From Nocardioides litoris (GTDB lineage Bacteria > Actinomycetota > Actinomycetes > Propionibacteriales > Nocardioidaceae), in assembly GCF_006346315.1 (NCBI RefSeq), contig NZ_VDMR01000006.1:175724-239723 (forward strand): 64,000 nt of DNA, in the 5' to 3' direction. Below, piece after piece: positions 33,475 through 40,981 of this stretch. The notes under the pieces are model-generated. The model saw only the letters and a program-made list of their open reading frames with translations. It was not told the DNA's origin and did not search any database. A program made the translations under genes and the position numbers. Numbering within the stretch: the first letter of the stretch is position 1; each line of letters begins with the position of its first letter.

Positions 33475-34239
33475 TCAGAACTGGCCGGACTGGCCGCGCT
33501 GGACGAGCCGCTGGCCGAGCTGGGCGGCGCTGTGCGGGTCGAGCATGTGGGTCTGGGACTCGATGACCTGCGCCAGGGCCGGGTTGTGCCGCAGCACCTC
33601 GGAGGACTGCAGCAGCACCGTGCCGGCGCCGGTGAAGTCGTACTGGCGCTCCTCGCCGGACTCGCGCCCGAACATGGCCCCGATGCCCGACATGAACGAC
33701 TGCGCCATCCAGTGGTGGTCGTAGTGCTGGGAGGGGGAGGGGCAGTCGGCCCAGCCGAGCAGCGCCTCGGGGTCGGCCCGGAACGGCGGCTCGACGAAGA
33801 TCACCGGCCCCGAGGACGAGGCGAGGAACTTCCCGGTGCCGATGAGGGTGAGGAACCCCGGCACGATCGACTGCTTGAGCTCCAGGCCGGTCTCGAACGC
33901 CAGGAGGTTGGTCGACTTGATGGTGAGGTTGCCGTCCTCGAGGTCGTAGGAGTTGATGTCGTAGCCGCGGTCGCCGATGACGAGCTTGCCGTGGCCGGCG
34001 GCGACCACCCACTCCTGCGTGTAGAGGGGGGAGGAGAAGCGGGCGGCGACCCAGGCCGCGCGCGAGGCGAAGGCGGCGACGCCGGAGAAGTCGATGTTGC
34101 CGTAGTAGGCGATCATCGCGCCCTTGGACGTGAACCACTCGCCCTGCAGGTCGATGCAGAAGGAGTAGGCGTTGATGTTGTCGTTGGAGGGCAGCGTCTT
34201 CTCGTCGAAGACGGTCGAGCCGGTGGGCATGTCGATCAT
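33475..34239 (-). CDS. AIM24-family protein, third of three
   Basis: 254 aa from ATG 34239, whose ATGA overlaps the upstream paralogue's stop. Its all-beta layout resembles the AIM24/TIGR00266 group, but it is the most divergent of the three and has a longer C-terminal part ending in a Gln/Arg-rich tail. Recognisable blocks include FTSKGAMIAYYGNIDF and LLAFETGLELKQSIVPGFLTLIGTGKF (part shown). It has no signal peptide or membrane segment. Its function is unknown; bacterial members often sit near stress or envelope genes. Confidence 0.75.
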   Translation of the reverse strand: MIDMPTGSTVFDEKTLPSNDNINAYSFCIDLQGEWFTSKGAMIAYYGNIDFSGVAAFASRAAWVAARFSSPLYTQEWVVAAGHGKLVIGDRGYDINSYDLEDGNLTIKSTNLLAFETGLELKQSIVPGFLTLIGTGKFLASSSGPVIFVEPPFRADPEALLGWADCPSPSQHYDHHWMAQSFMSGIGAMFGRESGEERQYDFTGAGTVLLQSSEVLRHNPALAQVIESQTHMLDPHSAAQLGQRLVQRGQSGQF

Positions 34240-34886
34240 GAGAACTTCTGCTCCGATGCCTGGACGTAGACGCGACCGTGGCCGGTCACGTGCAGCTGGG
34301 TGGCCTCGCCGGACCCGCGACCGACGACGTCGCGGATGCCGGCGCTGACGCGGAAGTCGACGTTGAGCGCGCCGACGTGGCCGACGTAGGCCTGCGGGTC
34401 GACGCCGACCGTGTCGCCGTTGACCGGGATCTCGAACGCGCCGCCGTGGGAGAGCACCGCCACGGTGCCCTGGCCGCTGAGCTTGGTGGTGAACAGGCCC
34501 TGGCCGGTGGCCATGCCGCGCACCGCCTGGCGCACGCCGCCCGAGCCGATCATCTCGATGGAGGAGCTGAGGTGGGCGTCGTGGGCGAGGAGCCGGTCGG
34601 CCTCGACCGTCAGCGTCTCGTTGGCGAGCTGGATGACGGTGACGTACAGGCCGCGGAAGCCGTAGAGCACCGTGCCCTGGCCCTCGGCGACCATCATGGC
34701 GACGCTCTCGCCCGACATCGCGCGCCCGACCATGCCGCCCACGCCGCCCCCGCCGTGGATGGGGCGGAAGGAGACCCCGCCGGAGTAGCCGAGCATCGCG
34801 CCGCGGCGGGCGATGACCTCGCCGCCGGGCCGGACCTCGGTGCGCACGACCTTCTTGTTGAGCTGCTCGAAGACCATCGCCGTCAC
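34236..34886 (-). CDS. AIM24-family protein, second of three
   Basis: 216 aa. AIM24 pattern: MLGYSGGVSF, GGVGGMVGRAMSGESVAMMVAEGQGTVL (part), LLAHDAHLSSSIEMIGSGGVRQAVRGMATGQGLFTTKLSGQG (part). The glycine-rich beta repeats and the late HVTGHGRVYVQASE are shared with the first paralogue. Both ends overlap the neighbouring paralogues by about 4 nt, so the three are made together. Function unknown. Confidence 0.85.
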   Translation of the reverse strand: MTAMVFEQLNKKVVRTEVRPGGEVIARRGAMLGYSGGVSFRPIHGGGGVGGMVGRAMSGESVAMMVAEGQGTVLYGFRGLYVTVIQLANETLTVEADRLLAHDAHLSSSIEMIGSGGVRQAVRGMATGQGLFTTKLSGQGTVAVLSHGGAFEIPVNGDTVGVDPQAYVGHVGALNVDFRVSAGIRDVVGRGSGEATQLHVTGHGRVYVQASEQKFS

Positions 34887-35500
34887 CTCTCCGCGGGCTG
34901 GATGTAGACGGTGCCCTGGCCCTCGAAGCGCAGGCTGAACGGCTCACCGCCGCCCTCGCCGGCCAGGCTGCGCCAGGTGACGCCCGAGACCAAGCTCATC
35001 TGGAGCTGGCCGGTGCCGGCGACGTAGGCGTCGGGGTCGACGACCAGCGGCATCCCGGGCGCGACGGCCAGCGGGATCATCGGGCCGTCGGACATGATCG
35101 CGCACTGCCCGGTGCCGGAGACCGACGTCGTGGCCAGGCCCTGGCCGCTGGTCATGCCGCGCAGGCCGGAGAACTGGACGTCGAGGCGCAGGCCGCTGGT
35201 CACGGCCAAGATGTGCTCGGACTCGACGGTCAGCTTGTCGTCCTGCAGCCCGACGACGGTGACGTCCATGGCGTCCTGGGCCAGGAAGGCCCGGCCCTGG
35301 CCCTGGCACTCCATCAGCGTGATGCTCTCGCCGGCGACGCGCTGGCGGACCGCGGCCCGCAAGCCACCTCCGCCGCCCATGCCGGCGTGCTTGAACGAGA
35401 CGGTGCCCTGGTAGGCGACCATCGAGCCCTGGGCGGCTCGGATGCTGTCGCCGGCCAGGTCGGCCACGAGCACTTTCTTGTCGGCGGTGAGGGTCGCCAT
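34883..35500 (-). CDS. AIM24-family protein, first of three
   Basis: 205 aa, ATG 35500 with GGAGG upstream. Canonical AIM24 beta-barrel pattern: MVAYQGTVSFKHAGMGGGGG, RQRVAGESITLMECQGQGRAFLA, SGLRGMTSGQGLATTSVSGTGQ and FEGQGTVYIQPAER. It heads the three-gene unit. The promoter region must lie in 35501-35730, back to back with nuo. Family proteins in yeast affect mitochondrial inner membrane organisation; the bacterial role is not known. Confidence 0.87.
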   Translation of the reverse strand: MATLTADKKVLVADLAGDSIRAAQGSMVAYQGTVSFKHAGMGGGGGLRAAVRQRVAGESITLMECQGQGRAFLAQDAMDVTVVGLQDDKLTVESEHILAVTSGLRLDVQFSGLRGMTSGQGLATTSVSGTGQCAIMSDGPMIPLAVAPGMPLVVDPDAYVAGTGQLQMSLVSGVTWRSLAGEGGGEPFSLRFEGQGTVYIQPAER

Positions 35501-35627
35501 CGGGCCTCCGGTGCGGTCGGGGGGTGCGGACCTCGCACCTTAGTGGCCACGGCCGACGCGCGAATTACGCAACGTCGGCGTACCCGAAATTCGCAGGTCA
35601 GGACGCGTTTGGGGGCCCTCCCCCGGG

Positions 35628-35657
35628 TGTGACCTACGGCGCTCCGAGTGGCAGTAT
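35628..35657 (+). promoter_or_regulatory. Candidate nuo promoter
   Basis: A -35-like TGTGAC (35628-35633) and a -10-like CAGTAT (35652-35657) are separated by 18 nt. This predicts a start near 35664, just before the Rex-type site, and a leader of about 73 nt. Confidence 0.45.
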
Positions 35658-35672
35658 GGCGGGGAGCGCACC

Positions 35673-35690
35673 TCGTGATTCGTTTCACAA
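35673..35690. promoter_or_regulatory. Rex operator-like site upstream of nuoA
   Basis: TCGTGATTCGTTTCACAA has a perfect half TTCACAA, a 4-nt spacer and 5 of 7 matches in the other half. It matches 10 of 13 fixed ROP positions. It lies just downstream of the likely nuo start, where a bound repressor would block elongation. Rex control of nuo is known in Streptomyces. Confidence 0.7.
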
Positions 35691-35736
35691 GGTCACAGGC
35701 CAGGTGTACGGGGTGCGGACCGAAGGGATCAGCCGG

Positions 35737-36096
35737 ATGGACATCTACACCCCCGTCCTGGTGCTGGGGGCACTCGCGGCGCTGTTCGCCGTCGGCTCCA
35801 TCATCACGAGCATCTTCGTGGGCCCCGCCCGCTACAACCGCGCCCGGCTCGACTCCTACGAGTGCGGCATCGAGCCCACCCCGCAGCCCGTCGGCGGCGG
35901 CCGGTTCCCGGTGAAGTACTACATCATCGCGATGCTCTTCATCATCTTCGACATCGAGATCATCTTCCTCTACCCCTGGGCCGTGAACTTCGACCAGATG
36001 GCCCTGTTCGGGCTCATCGAGATGGTCCTGTTCATCGGCACCGTGTTCGTCGCCTACGCCTACGTCTGGCGCCGCGGCGGGCTCGACTGGGACTGA
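35737..36096 (+). CDS. nuoA: NADH-quinone oxidoreductase subunit A
   Basis: 119 aa from ATG 35737 after GAAGGG. The frame extends to 35524, but that would cover the Rex site and promoter. Three membrane helices; the signature loop LDSYECGIEPTPQPVGGGRF is at about 38-57, followed by KYYIIAMLFIIFDIEIIFLYPWA (part). It is a membrane-arm subunit beside the quinone site and the first gene of the complete nuoA-N operon. Confidence 0.95.
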   Translation: MDIYTPVLVLGALAALFAVGSIITSIFVGPARYNRARLDSYECGIEPTPQPVGGGRFPVKYYIIAMLFIIFDIEIIFLYPWAVNFDQMALFGLIEMVLFIGTVFVAYAYVWRRGGLDWD

Positions 36097-36140
36097 GCGG
36101 CACCAGCGGCACCAGCGGCACGAGCGGCACGAGCGGCACC
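36096..36140 (+). repeat. 9-bp tandem repeat after nuoA (5 units)
   Basis: Five AGCGGCAC(C/G) units start at the last base of the nuoA stop codon and fill half of the nuoA-nuoB gap. Probably slippage; the repeat lies inside the operon mRNA. Confidence 0.85.
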
Positions 36141-36193
36141 ACCCCCACCTCCACCGCCACCACACGGCACCACGAACCCGGGAGGGACACAGC

Positions 36194-36748
36194 ATGGGCA
36201 TCGAGGACAAGCTCCCCAGCGGTGTGCTGCTCAGCACCGTCGAGGGCCTGAGCGGTTACATGCGCAAGGCCAGCTTCTGGCCGGCCACCTTCGGCCTGGC
36301 CTGCTGCGCCATCGAGATGATGACCAGCGGCGGCCCCAAGTACGACCTGGCCCGGTTCGGCATGGAGGTCTTCCGGGCCAGCCCGCGCCAGGCCGACCTG
36401 ATGATCGTGGCCGGGCGGGTGAGCCAGAAGATGGCCCCGGTCCTGCGCCAGATCTACGACCAGATGCCCAACCCCAAGTGGGTCCTGGCCATGGGCGTGT
36501 GCGCCAGCTCCGGCGGCATGTTCAACAACTACGCGATCGTCCAGGGCGTCGACCACGTCGTCCCCGTCGACATGTACCTCCCGGGCTGCCCGCCGCGGCC
36601 GGAGATGCTCATCGACGCGATCCTCAAGCTCCACGACCAGGTGCAGGCCGGCAAGGCCGGTGCCCACCGCGCGGCCGAGATCGAGCAGCGCGAGGTCGCG
36701 GCGCTCAACGCGCTGCCCACGTCCGAGATGAAGGGTCTGCTCCGCTGA
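36194..36748 (+). CDS. nuoB: NADH-quinone oxidoreductase subunit B
   Basis: 184 aa. It carries the N2 [4Fe-4S] cluster next to quinone. Cysteines: the adjacent pair in FGLACCAIEMM (C37, C38), MGVCASSGGMF (about C102) and YLPGCPPRPE (about C132). GGGAGG precedes the ATG. It ends one base before nuoC. Confidence 0.97.
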   Translation: MGIEDKLPSGVLLSTVEGLSGYMRKASFWPATFGLACCAIEMMTSGGPKYDLARFGMEVFRASPRQADLMIVAGRVSQKMAPVLRQIYDQMPNPKWVLAMGVCASSGGMFNNYAIVQGVDHVVPVDMYLPGCPPRPEMLIDAILKLHDQVQAGKAGAHRAAEIEQREVAALNALPTSEMKGLLR

Positions 36749-36749
36749 G

Positions 36750-37454
36750 ATGAGCGACGAGGACACCACCACCGGCCCCGACCAGGCCGACGGCAAGACC
36801 CCCGCGACCACCGACCAGGAGGTCCGCGCGGTCGGCGAGCGCACCGGCATGTTCGGCGTGCGCGGCTCCGGCGACACCAGCGGGTACGGCGGCCTGGTCG
36901 CCCCGATCGTCTTCCCCGGGGCCGCCCAGCGCCCCTTCGGCGGCTGGCACGACGAGGTGGCCGACGCCCTCGAGCAGGTCACCTCGCTCGGCCGGGTCGT
37001 CGTGCACCGCGGCGAGATCACCTTCCACGTGCGGCGCGAGGACCTCCTCGCCACCGCCAAGCACCTGCGCGACGACCCCGCCCTGCGCTTCGAGCTCTGC
37101 TCGGGCGTCAGCGGCGTGCACTACCCCGAGGACAAGGGGGCCGAGCTGCACGCGGTCTACCACTTCACCTCGATGACCTTCAACCGGATCATCCGGGTCG
37201 AGGTCAGCGTCCCCGACAGCGACCCGCACCTGCCCTCGATCGTCGCGGTCTACCCGACCCTCGACTGGCACGAGCGGGAGACCTGGGACATGTTCGGCAT
37301 CGTCTTCGACGGCCACCCGGCGCTGACCCGGATCCTCATGCCCGACGACTGGCCGGGCCACCCGCAGCGCAAGGACTACCCCCTCGGCGGCATCCCGGTC
37401 GAGTACAAGGGCGGCACCGTCCCGCCCCCCGACCAGCGCCGCTCGTACAACTGA
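36750..37454 (+). CDS. nuoC: NADH-quinone oxidoreductase subunit C
   Basis: 234 aa. The 30-kDa subunit signature is ERETWDMFGIVFDGHPALTRILMPDDW (part; about 178-200), followed by HPQRKDYPLGGIPVEYKGG. The first 45 or so residues are a low-complexity extension. It is a peripheral-arm subunit bound to NuoD. Separate nuoC and nuoD genes are the actinobacterial arrangement. Confidence 0.96.
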   Translation: MSDEDTTTGPDQADGKTPATTDQEVRAVGERTGMFGVRGSGDTSGYGGLVAPIVFPGAAQRPFGGWHDEVADALEQVTSLGRVVVHRGEITFHVRREDLLATAKHLRDDPALRFELCSGVSGVHYPEDKGAELHAVYHFTSMTFNRIIRVEVSVPDSDPHLPSIVAVYPTLDWHERETWDMFGIVFDGHPALTRILMPDDWPGHPQRKDYPLGGIPVEYKGGTVPPPDQRRSYN

Positions 37455-37503
37455 TGATGTCCCCCCAGCACGCCCAGCGACCCACCCAGCGGAGGAGCCA
37501 CCC

Positions 37504-38850
37504 ATGAGCACCACCGACGACGTCTACGCCGGCGCCAACGACACCAGCGAGGGCAAGGTCTTCACGGTCACCGGTCGCGACTGGGACCAGATCGTCGAGG
37601 GCCTCTCCGGCGCCGAGGGCGTCGAGGAGCGGGTCGTGGTCAACATGGGCCCGCAGCACCCCTCGACCCACGGCGTGCTCCGCCTGATCCTCGAGATCGA
37701 GGGCGAGACGGTCACCGAGGCCCGCTGCGGCATCGGCTACCTGCACACCGGCATCGAGAAGAACATGGAGTTCCGCTCCTGGGTGCAGGGCACGACGTTC
37801 GTGACCCGCATGGACTACCTCTCGCCGCTGTTCAACGAGGCGGCCTACTGCTTCTCCGTCGAGCGGCTGCTCGACATCGAGGACGACATCCCCGAGAAGG
37901 CCCAGGTCATGCGGGTCCTGCTCATGGAGCTCAACCGCCTCTCCTCCCACCTGGTCGCCATCGCGACCGGCGGCATGGAGCTCGGCGCGCTGACCGTGAT
38001 GACCATCGGCTTCCGCGAGCGCGAGCTCGTGCTCGACCTGTTCGAGCTCATCACCGGCCTGCGCATGAACCACGCGTTCATCCGACCCGGCGGCGTCGCC
38101 CAGGACCTCCCGCCCAACGCGCTGCAGGAGATCCGCGACTTCACGGCCCTGATGCGCAAGCGCCTGCCCGAGTACGCCGCGCTGTGCAACGCCAACCCGA
38201 TCTTCAAGGCGCGGCTGACCGACGTGGGCCACCTCGAGCTCGACGGCGTGCTGGCCCTCGGCCTGACCGGCCCGGTCCTGCGCTCGACCGGCTACCCCTG
38301 GGACCTGCGCAAGACCCAGCCCTACTCCGGCTACGAGACCTACGACTTCGACGTCCAGACCTGGGACACCTGCGACGCCTACGGCCGCTTCCGCATCCGG
38401 CTCAACGAGATGTGGGAGTCGCTGCGCATCGTCGAGCAGGCCGTCGACCGGCTCGCCGGCCTCGAGGGCGCCCCGGTGATGATCGGCGACAAGAAGATCG
38501 CCTGGCCGAGCCAGCTGGCCATCGGCAGCGACGGCATGGGCAACAGCCTCGACCACATCCGCCACATCATGGGGGAGTCGATGGAGGCCCTGATCCACCA
38601 CTTCAAGCTGGTGACCGAGGGCTTCCGCGTCCCGCCGGGCCAGGCCTACGTGCCCATCGAGTCGCCCCGCGGCGAGCTCGGCGCCCACGTCGTCTCCGAC
38701 GGTGGCACCCGTCCGTTCCGGGCGCACTTCCGCGACCCGTCCTTCACCAACCTGCAGGCGACGAGCGTGATGAGCGAGGGCGGCCAGGTCGCCGACGTCA
38801 TCGTCGCGATCGCCTCGATCGACCCCGTGATGGGAGGCGTCGACCGCTAA
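37504..38850 (+). CDS. nuoD: NADH-quinone oxidoreductase subunit D
   Basis: 448 aa. The 49-kDa subunit lines the quinone pocket. Conserved quinone-site histidine and tyrosine regions are NMGPQHPSTHGVLRL (about 41-55) and the tyrosine segment FVTRMDYLSPL. Also seen: GIGYLHTGIEKNME and ESPRGELGAHVVSDGG. It ends in TAA, overlapping the nuoE ATG (TAATG). Confidence 0.97.
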   Translation: MSTTDDVYAGANDTSEGKVFTVTGRDWDQIVEGLSGAEGVEERVVVNMGPQHPSTHGVLRLILEIEGETVTEARCGIGYLHTGIEKNMEFRSWVQGTTFVTRMDYLSPLFNEAAYCFSVERLLDIEDDIPEKAQVMRVLLMELNRLSSHLVAIATGGMELGALTVMTIGFRERELVLDLFELITGLRMNHAFIRPGGVAQDLPPNALQEIRDFTALMRKRLPEYAALCNANPIFKARLTDVGHLELDGVLALGLTGPVLRSTGYPWDLRKTQPYSGYETYDFDVQTWDTCDAYGRFRIRLNEMWESLRIVEQAVDRLAGLEGAPVMIGDKKIAWPSQLAIGSDGMGNSLDHIRHIMGESMEALIHHFKLVTEGFRVPPGQAYVPIESPRGELGAHVVSDGGTRPFRAHFRDPSFTNLQATSVMSEGGQVADVIVAIASIDPVMGGVDR

Positions 38851-39659
38851 TGGCGCTCAGCACCGACACCCTGGGCGAGCTGCGCGAGATCGCCGCTCGC
38901 TACCCGCAGAAGCGCTCCGGCCTGCTGCCGATGCTGCACCTCGTGCAGTCCTCGGAGGGGCGGGTGACGCCCGAGGGCATCGAGGCCTGCGCGGAGATCC
39001 TCGAGATCAGCCCGGCCGAGGTCAGCGGCGTGGCGACCTTCTACACGATGTACAAGCGCAAGCCCGTCGGCGACTACCACGTCGGGGTCTGCACCAACAC
39101 CCTGTGCGCGGTCATGGGCGGCGACGAGATCTTCACCCGGCTCAAGGACCACCTCGACGTCGGCAACGACGAGACCAGCGCCGACGGCAAGATCACCCTC
39201 GAGCACGTCGAGTGCAACGCCGCCTGTGACTACGCGCCGGTGGTGATGGTCAACTGGGAGTTCATGGACAACCAGACCCCCGACTCGGCGGTCCAGGTCG
39301 TCGACGACCTGCGCGCCGGTCGCGAGGTCCGATCGACCCGCGGCCCGGCGCTGTGCACGTGGCGCGAGGCCGAGCGGGTGCTGGCCGGGTTCCCCGACGG
39401 CCGCGTCGACGAGGGTCCCTCGGCCGGCCCGGCCTCGCTGCTCGGCCTCGGCATCGCCCGCGAGCGCGGTTGGACCGCCCCCGACGCCCCGGCTCCGGCC
39501 GCCGTGTCGGGCGGCGACCCGGCCCCCGCCGTACCCGAGGAGCGTGCGGAGGAGCCACGAGCCACGGCCGAGTCCGGCGACTCGACGACCAAGGCCGCCG
39601 CCGTCGAGGAGGACGCACCGACCTCCGAGACCGCGGCCGAGAAGAAGGAGGCGGACTGA
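38850..39659 (+). CDS. nuoE: NADH-quinone oxidoreductase subunit E
   Basis: 269 aa. Residues about 1-165 are the 24-kDa subunit with its [2Fe-2S] cysteines in VGVCTNTLCAVMGG and VECNAACDYAPVVMVN. The remaining roughly 100 residues are an extension ending in a low-complexity acidic tail (EERAEEPRATAESGD... EKKEAD), longer than usual. The core sits at the NADH tip with NuoF, whose ATG overlaps the nuoE stop. Confidence 0.95.
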   Translation: MALSTDTLGELREIAARYPQKRSGLLPMLHLVQSSEGRVTPEGIEACAEILEISPAEVSGVATFYTMYKRKPVGDYHVGVCTNTLCAVMGGDEIFTRLKDHLDVGNDETSADGKITLEHVECNAACDYAPVVMVNWEFMDNQTPDSAVQVVDDLRAGREVRSTRGPALCTWREAERVLAGFPDGRVDEGPSAGPASLLGLGIARERGWTAPDAPAPAAVSGGDPAPAVPEERAEEPRATAESGDSTTKAAAVEEDAPTSETAAEKKEAD

Positions 39660-40981
39660 TGAGCACCATCGACACCCTGACCCCCGTCCTCACCGACGAC
39701 TGGGACGCCGAGCAGAGCTGGAAGCTCGCGACCTACGAGTCGCGCGGCGGCTATGAGGCCCTGCGCACCGCGCTCGGCATGGCGCCCGACGACATCGTCG
39801 CCGCCGTCAAGGACTCCGGCCTGCGCGGCCGCGGCGGCGCGGGCTTCCCGACCGGCATGAAGTGGTCCTTCATCCCGCAGGACAACCCCAAGCCGAAGTA
39901 CCTCGTCGTCAACGCCGACGAGTCCGAGCCGGGCACCTGCAAGGACACCCCGCTCATGATGGCCTCGCCCCACACCCTGGTCGAGGGCGTCATCATCAGC
40001 TCCTTCGCCATCCGGGCCAACCACGCCTTCATCTACATCCGCGGCGAGATCCTCCACGTCATCCGCCGGGTCCAGGCCGCGGTCGCCGAGGCGTACGCCG
40101 CCGGTCACCTCGGCAAGGACATCCACGGCTCCGGCTACGACCTCGACGTGGTCGTCCACGCCGGCGCCGGCGCCTACATCTGCGGCGAGGAGACCGCGCT
40201 CCTCGAGGGCCTCGAGGGCCGCCGCGGCCAGCCCCGGCTGCGCCCGCCGTTCCCGGCCGTGGCCGGCCTCTACGCCAGCCCGACGGTCATCAACAACGTC
40301 GAGTCGATCGCCTCGGTGCCGAGCATCATCAGCCACGGCGCCGAGTGGTTCGCCTCGATGGGCACCGAGAAGTCCAAGGGCTACGGCATCTTCTCCGTCT
40401 CCGGCCACGTCGAGCGGCCCGGGCAGTACGAGGCGCCCCTCGGCATCACCCTGCGCGAGCTGCTGGAGATGTCCGGCGGCGTGCGCCACGGCCACCGGCT
40501 GAAGTTCTGGACGCCCGGCGGCTCCAGCACCCCGCTGCTGACCGACGAGCACCTCGACGTGCCGCTCGACTTCGAGGGCGTCGCCGGGGTCGGCTCGATG
40601 CTCGGCACCCGCGCGCTGCAGGTCTTCGACGAGACCACCTGCGTCGTGCGGGCCGTGCTGCGCTGGACCGAGTTCTACAAGCACGAGTCCTGCGGCAAGT
40701 GCACCCCGTGCCGCGAGGGCACCTGGTGGCTGGTGCAGACCCTGGCCGCGCTCGAGCGCGGCGAGGGCAGCGAGGCCGACCTCGACCTGCTGCTCGACCA
40801 GTGCGACAACATCCTCGGCCGCTCGTTCTGCGCGCTCGGCGACGGCGCCACGAGCCCGATCTCCAGCTCGATCCAGTTCTTCCGCGACGAGTACCTCGCC
40901 CACCTCACCCACGGTGGGTGCCCGTTCGACCCGGCCGCCTCCACGGCCTGGGCCGGTTCCCTCACCGGAGCAGCCAAGTGA
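39659..40981 (+). CDS. nuoF: NADH-quinone oxidoreductase subunit F
   Basis: 440 aa from the ATG overlapping the nuoE stop. The NADH/FMN-binding motifs are GLRGRGGAGFPTGMKW and VVNADESEPGTCKD. The GAGAYICGEETALLEGLEG block and the N3 [4Fe-4S] cysteines in ESCGKCTPCREG (about 340-351) with a later C in RSFCALGD are all present. This subunit oxidises NADH. Confidence 0.97.
   Translation: MSTIDTLTPVLTDDWDAEQSWKLATYESRGGYEALRTALGMAPDDIVAAVKDSGLRGRGGAGFPTGMKWSFIPQDNPKPKYLVVNADESEPGTCKDTPLMMASPHTLVEGVIISSFAIRANHAFIYIRGEILHVIRRVQAAVAEAYAAGHLGKDIHGSGYDLDVVVHAGAGAYICGEETALLEGLEGRRGQPRLRPPFPAVAGLYASPTVINNVESIASVPSIISHGAEWFASMGTEKSKGYGIFSVSGHVERPGQYEAPLGITLRELLEMSGGVRHGHRLKFWTPGGSSTPLLTDEHLDVPLDFEGVAGVGSMLGTRALQVFDETTCVVRAVLRWTEFYKHESCGKCTPCREGTWWLVQTLAALERGEGSEADLDLLLDQCDNILGRSFCALGDGATSPISSSIQFFRDEYLAHLTHGGCPFDPAASTAWAGSLTGAAK

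Noticed and set aside
35524..35736. Longer NuoA starting at 35524
   Set aside because: It would cover the promoter and Rex-type site and add a non-conserved 71-residue head; ATG 35737 gives the standard NuoA start.
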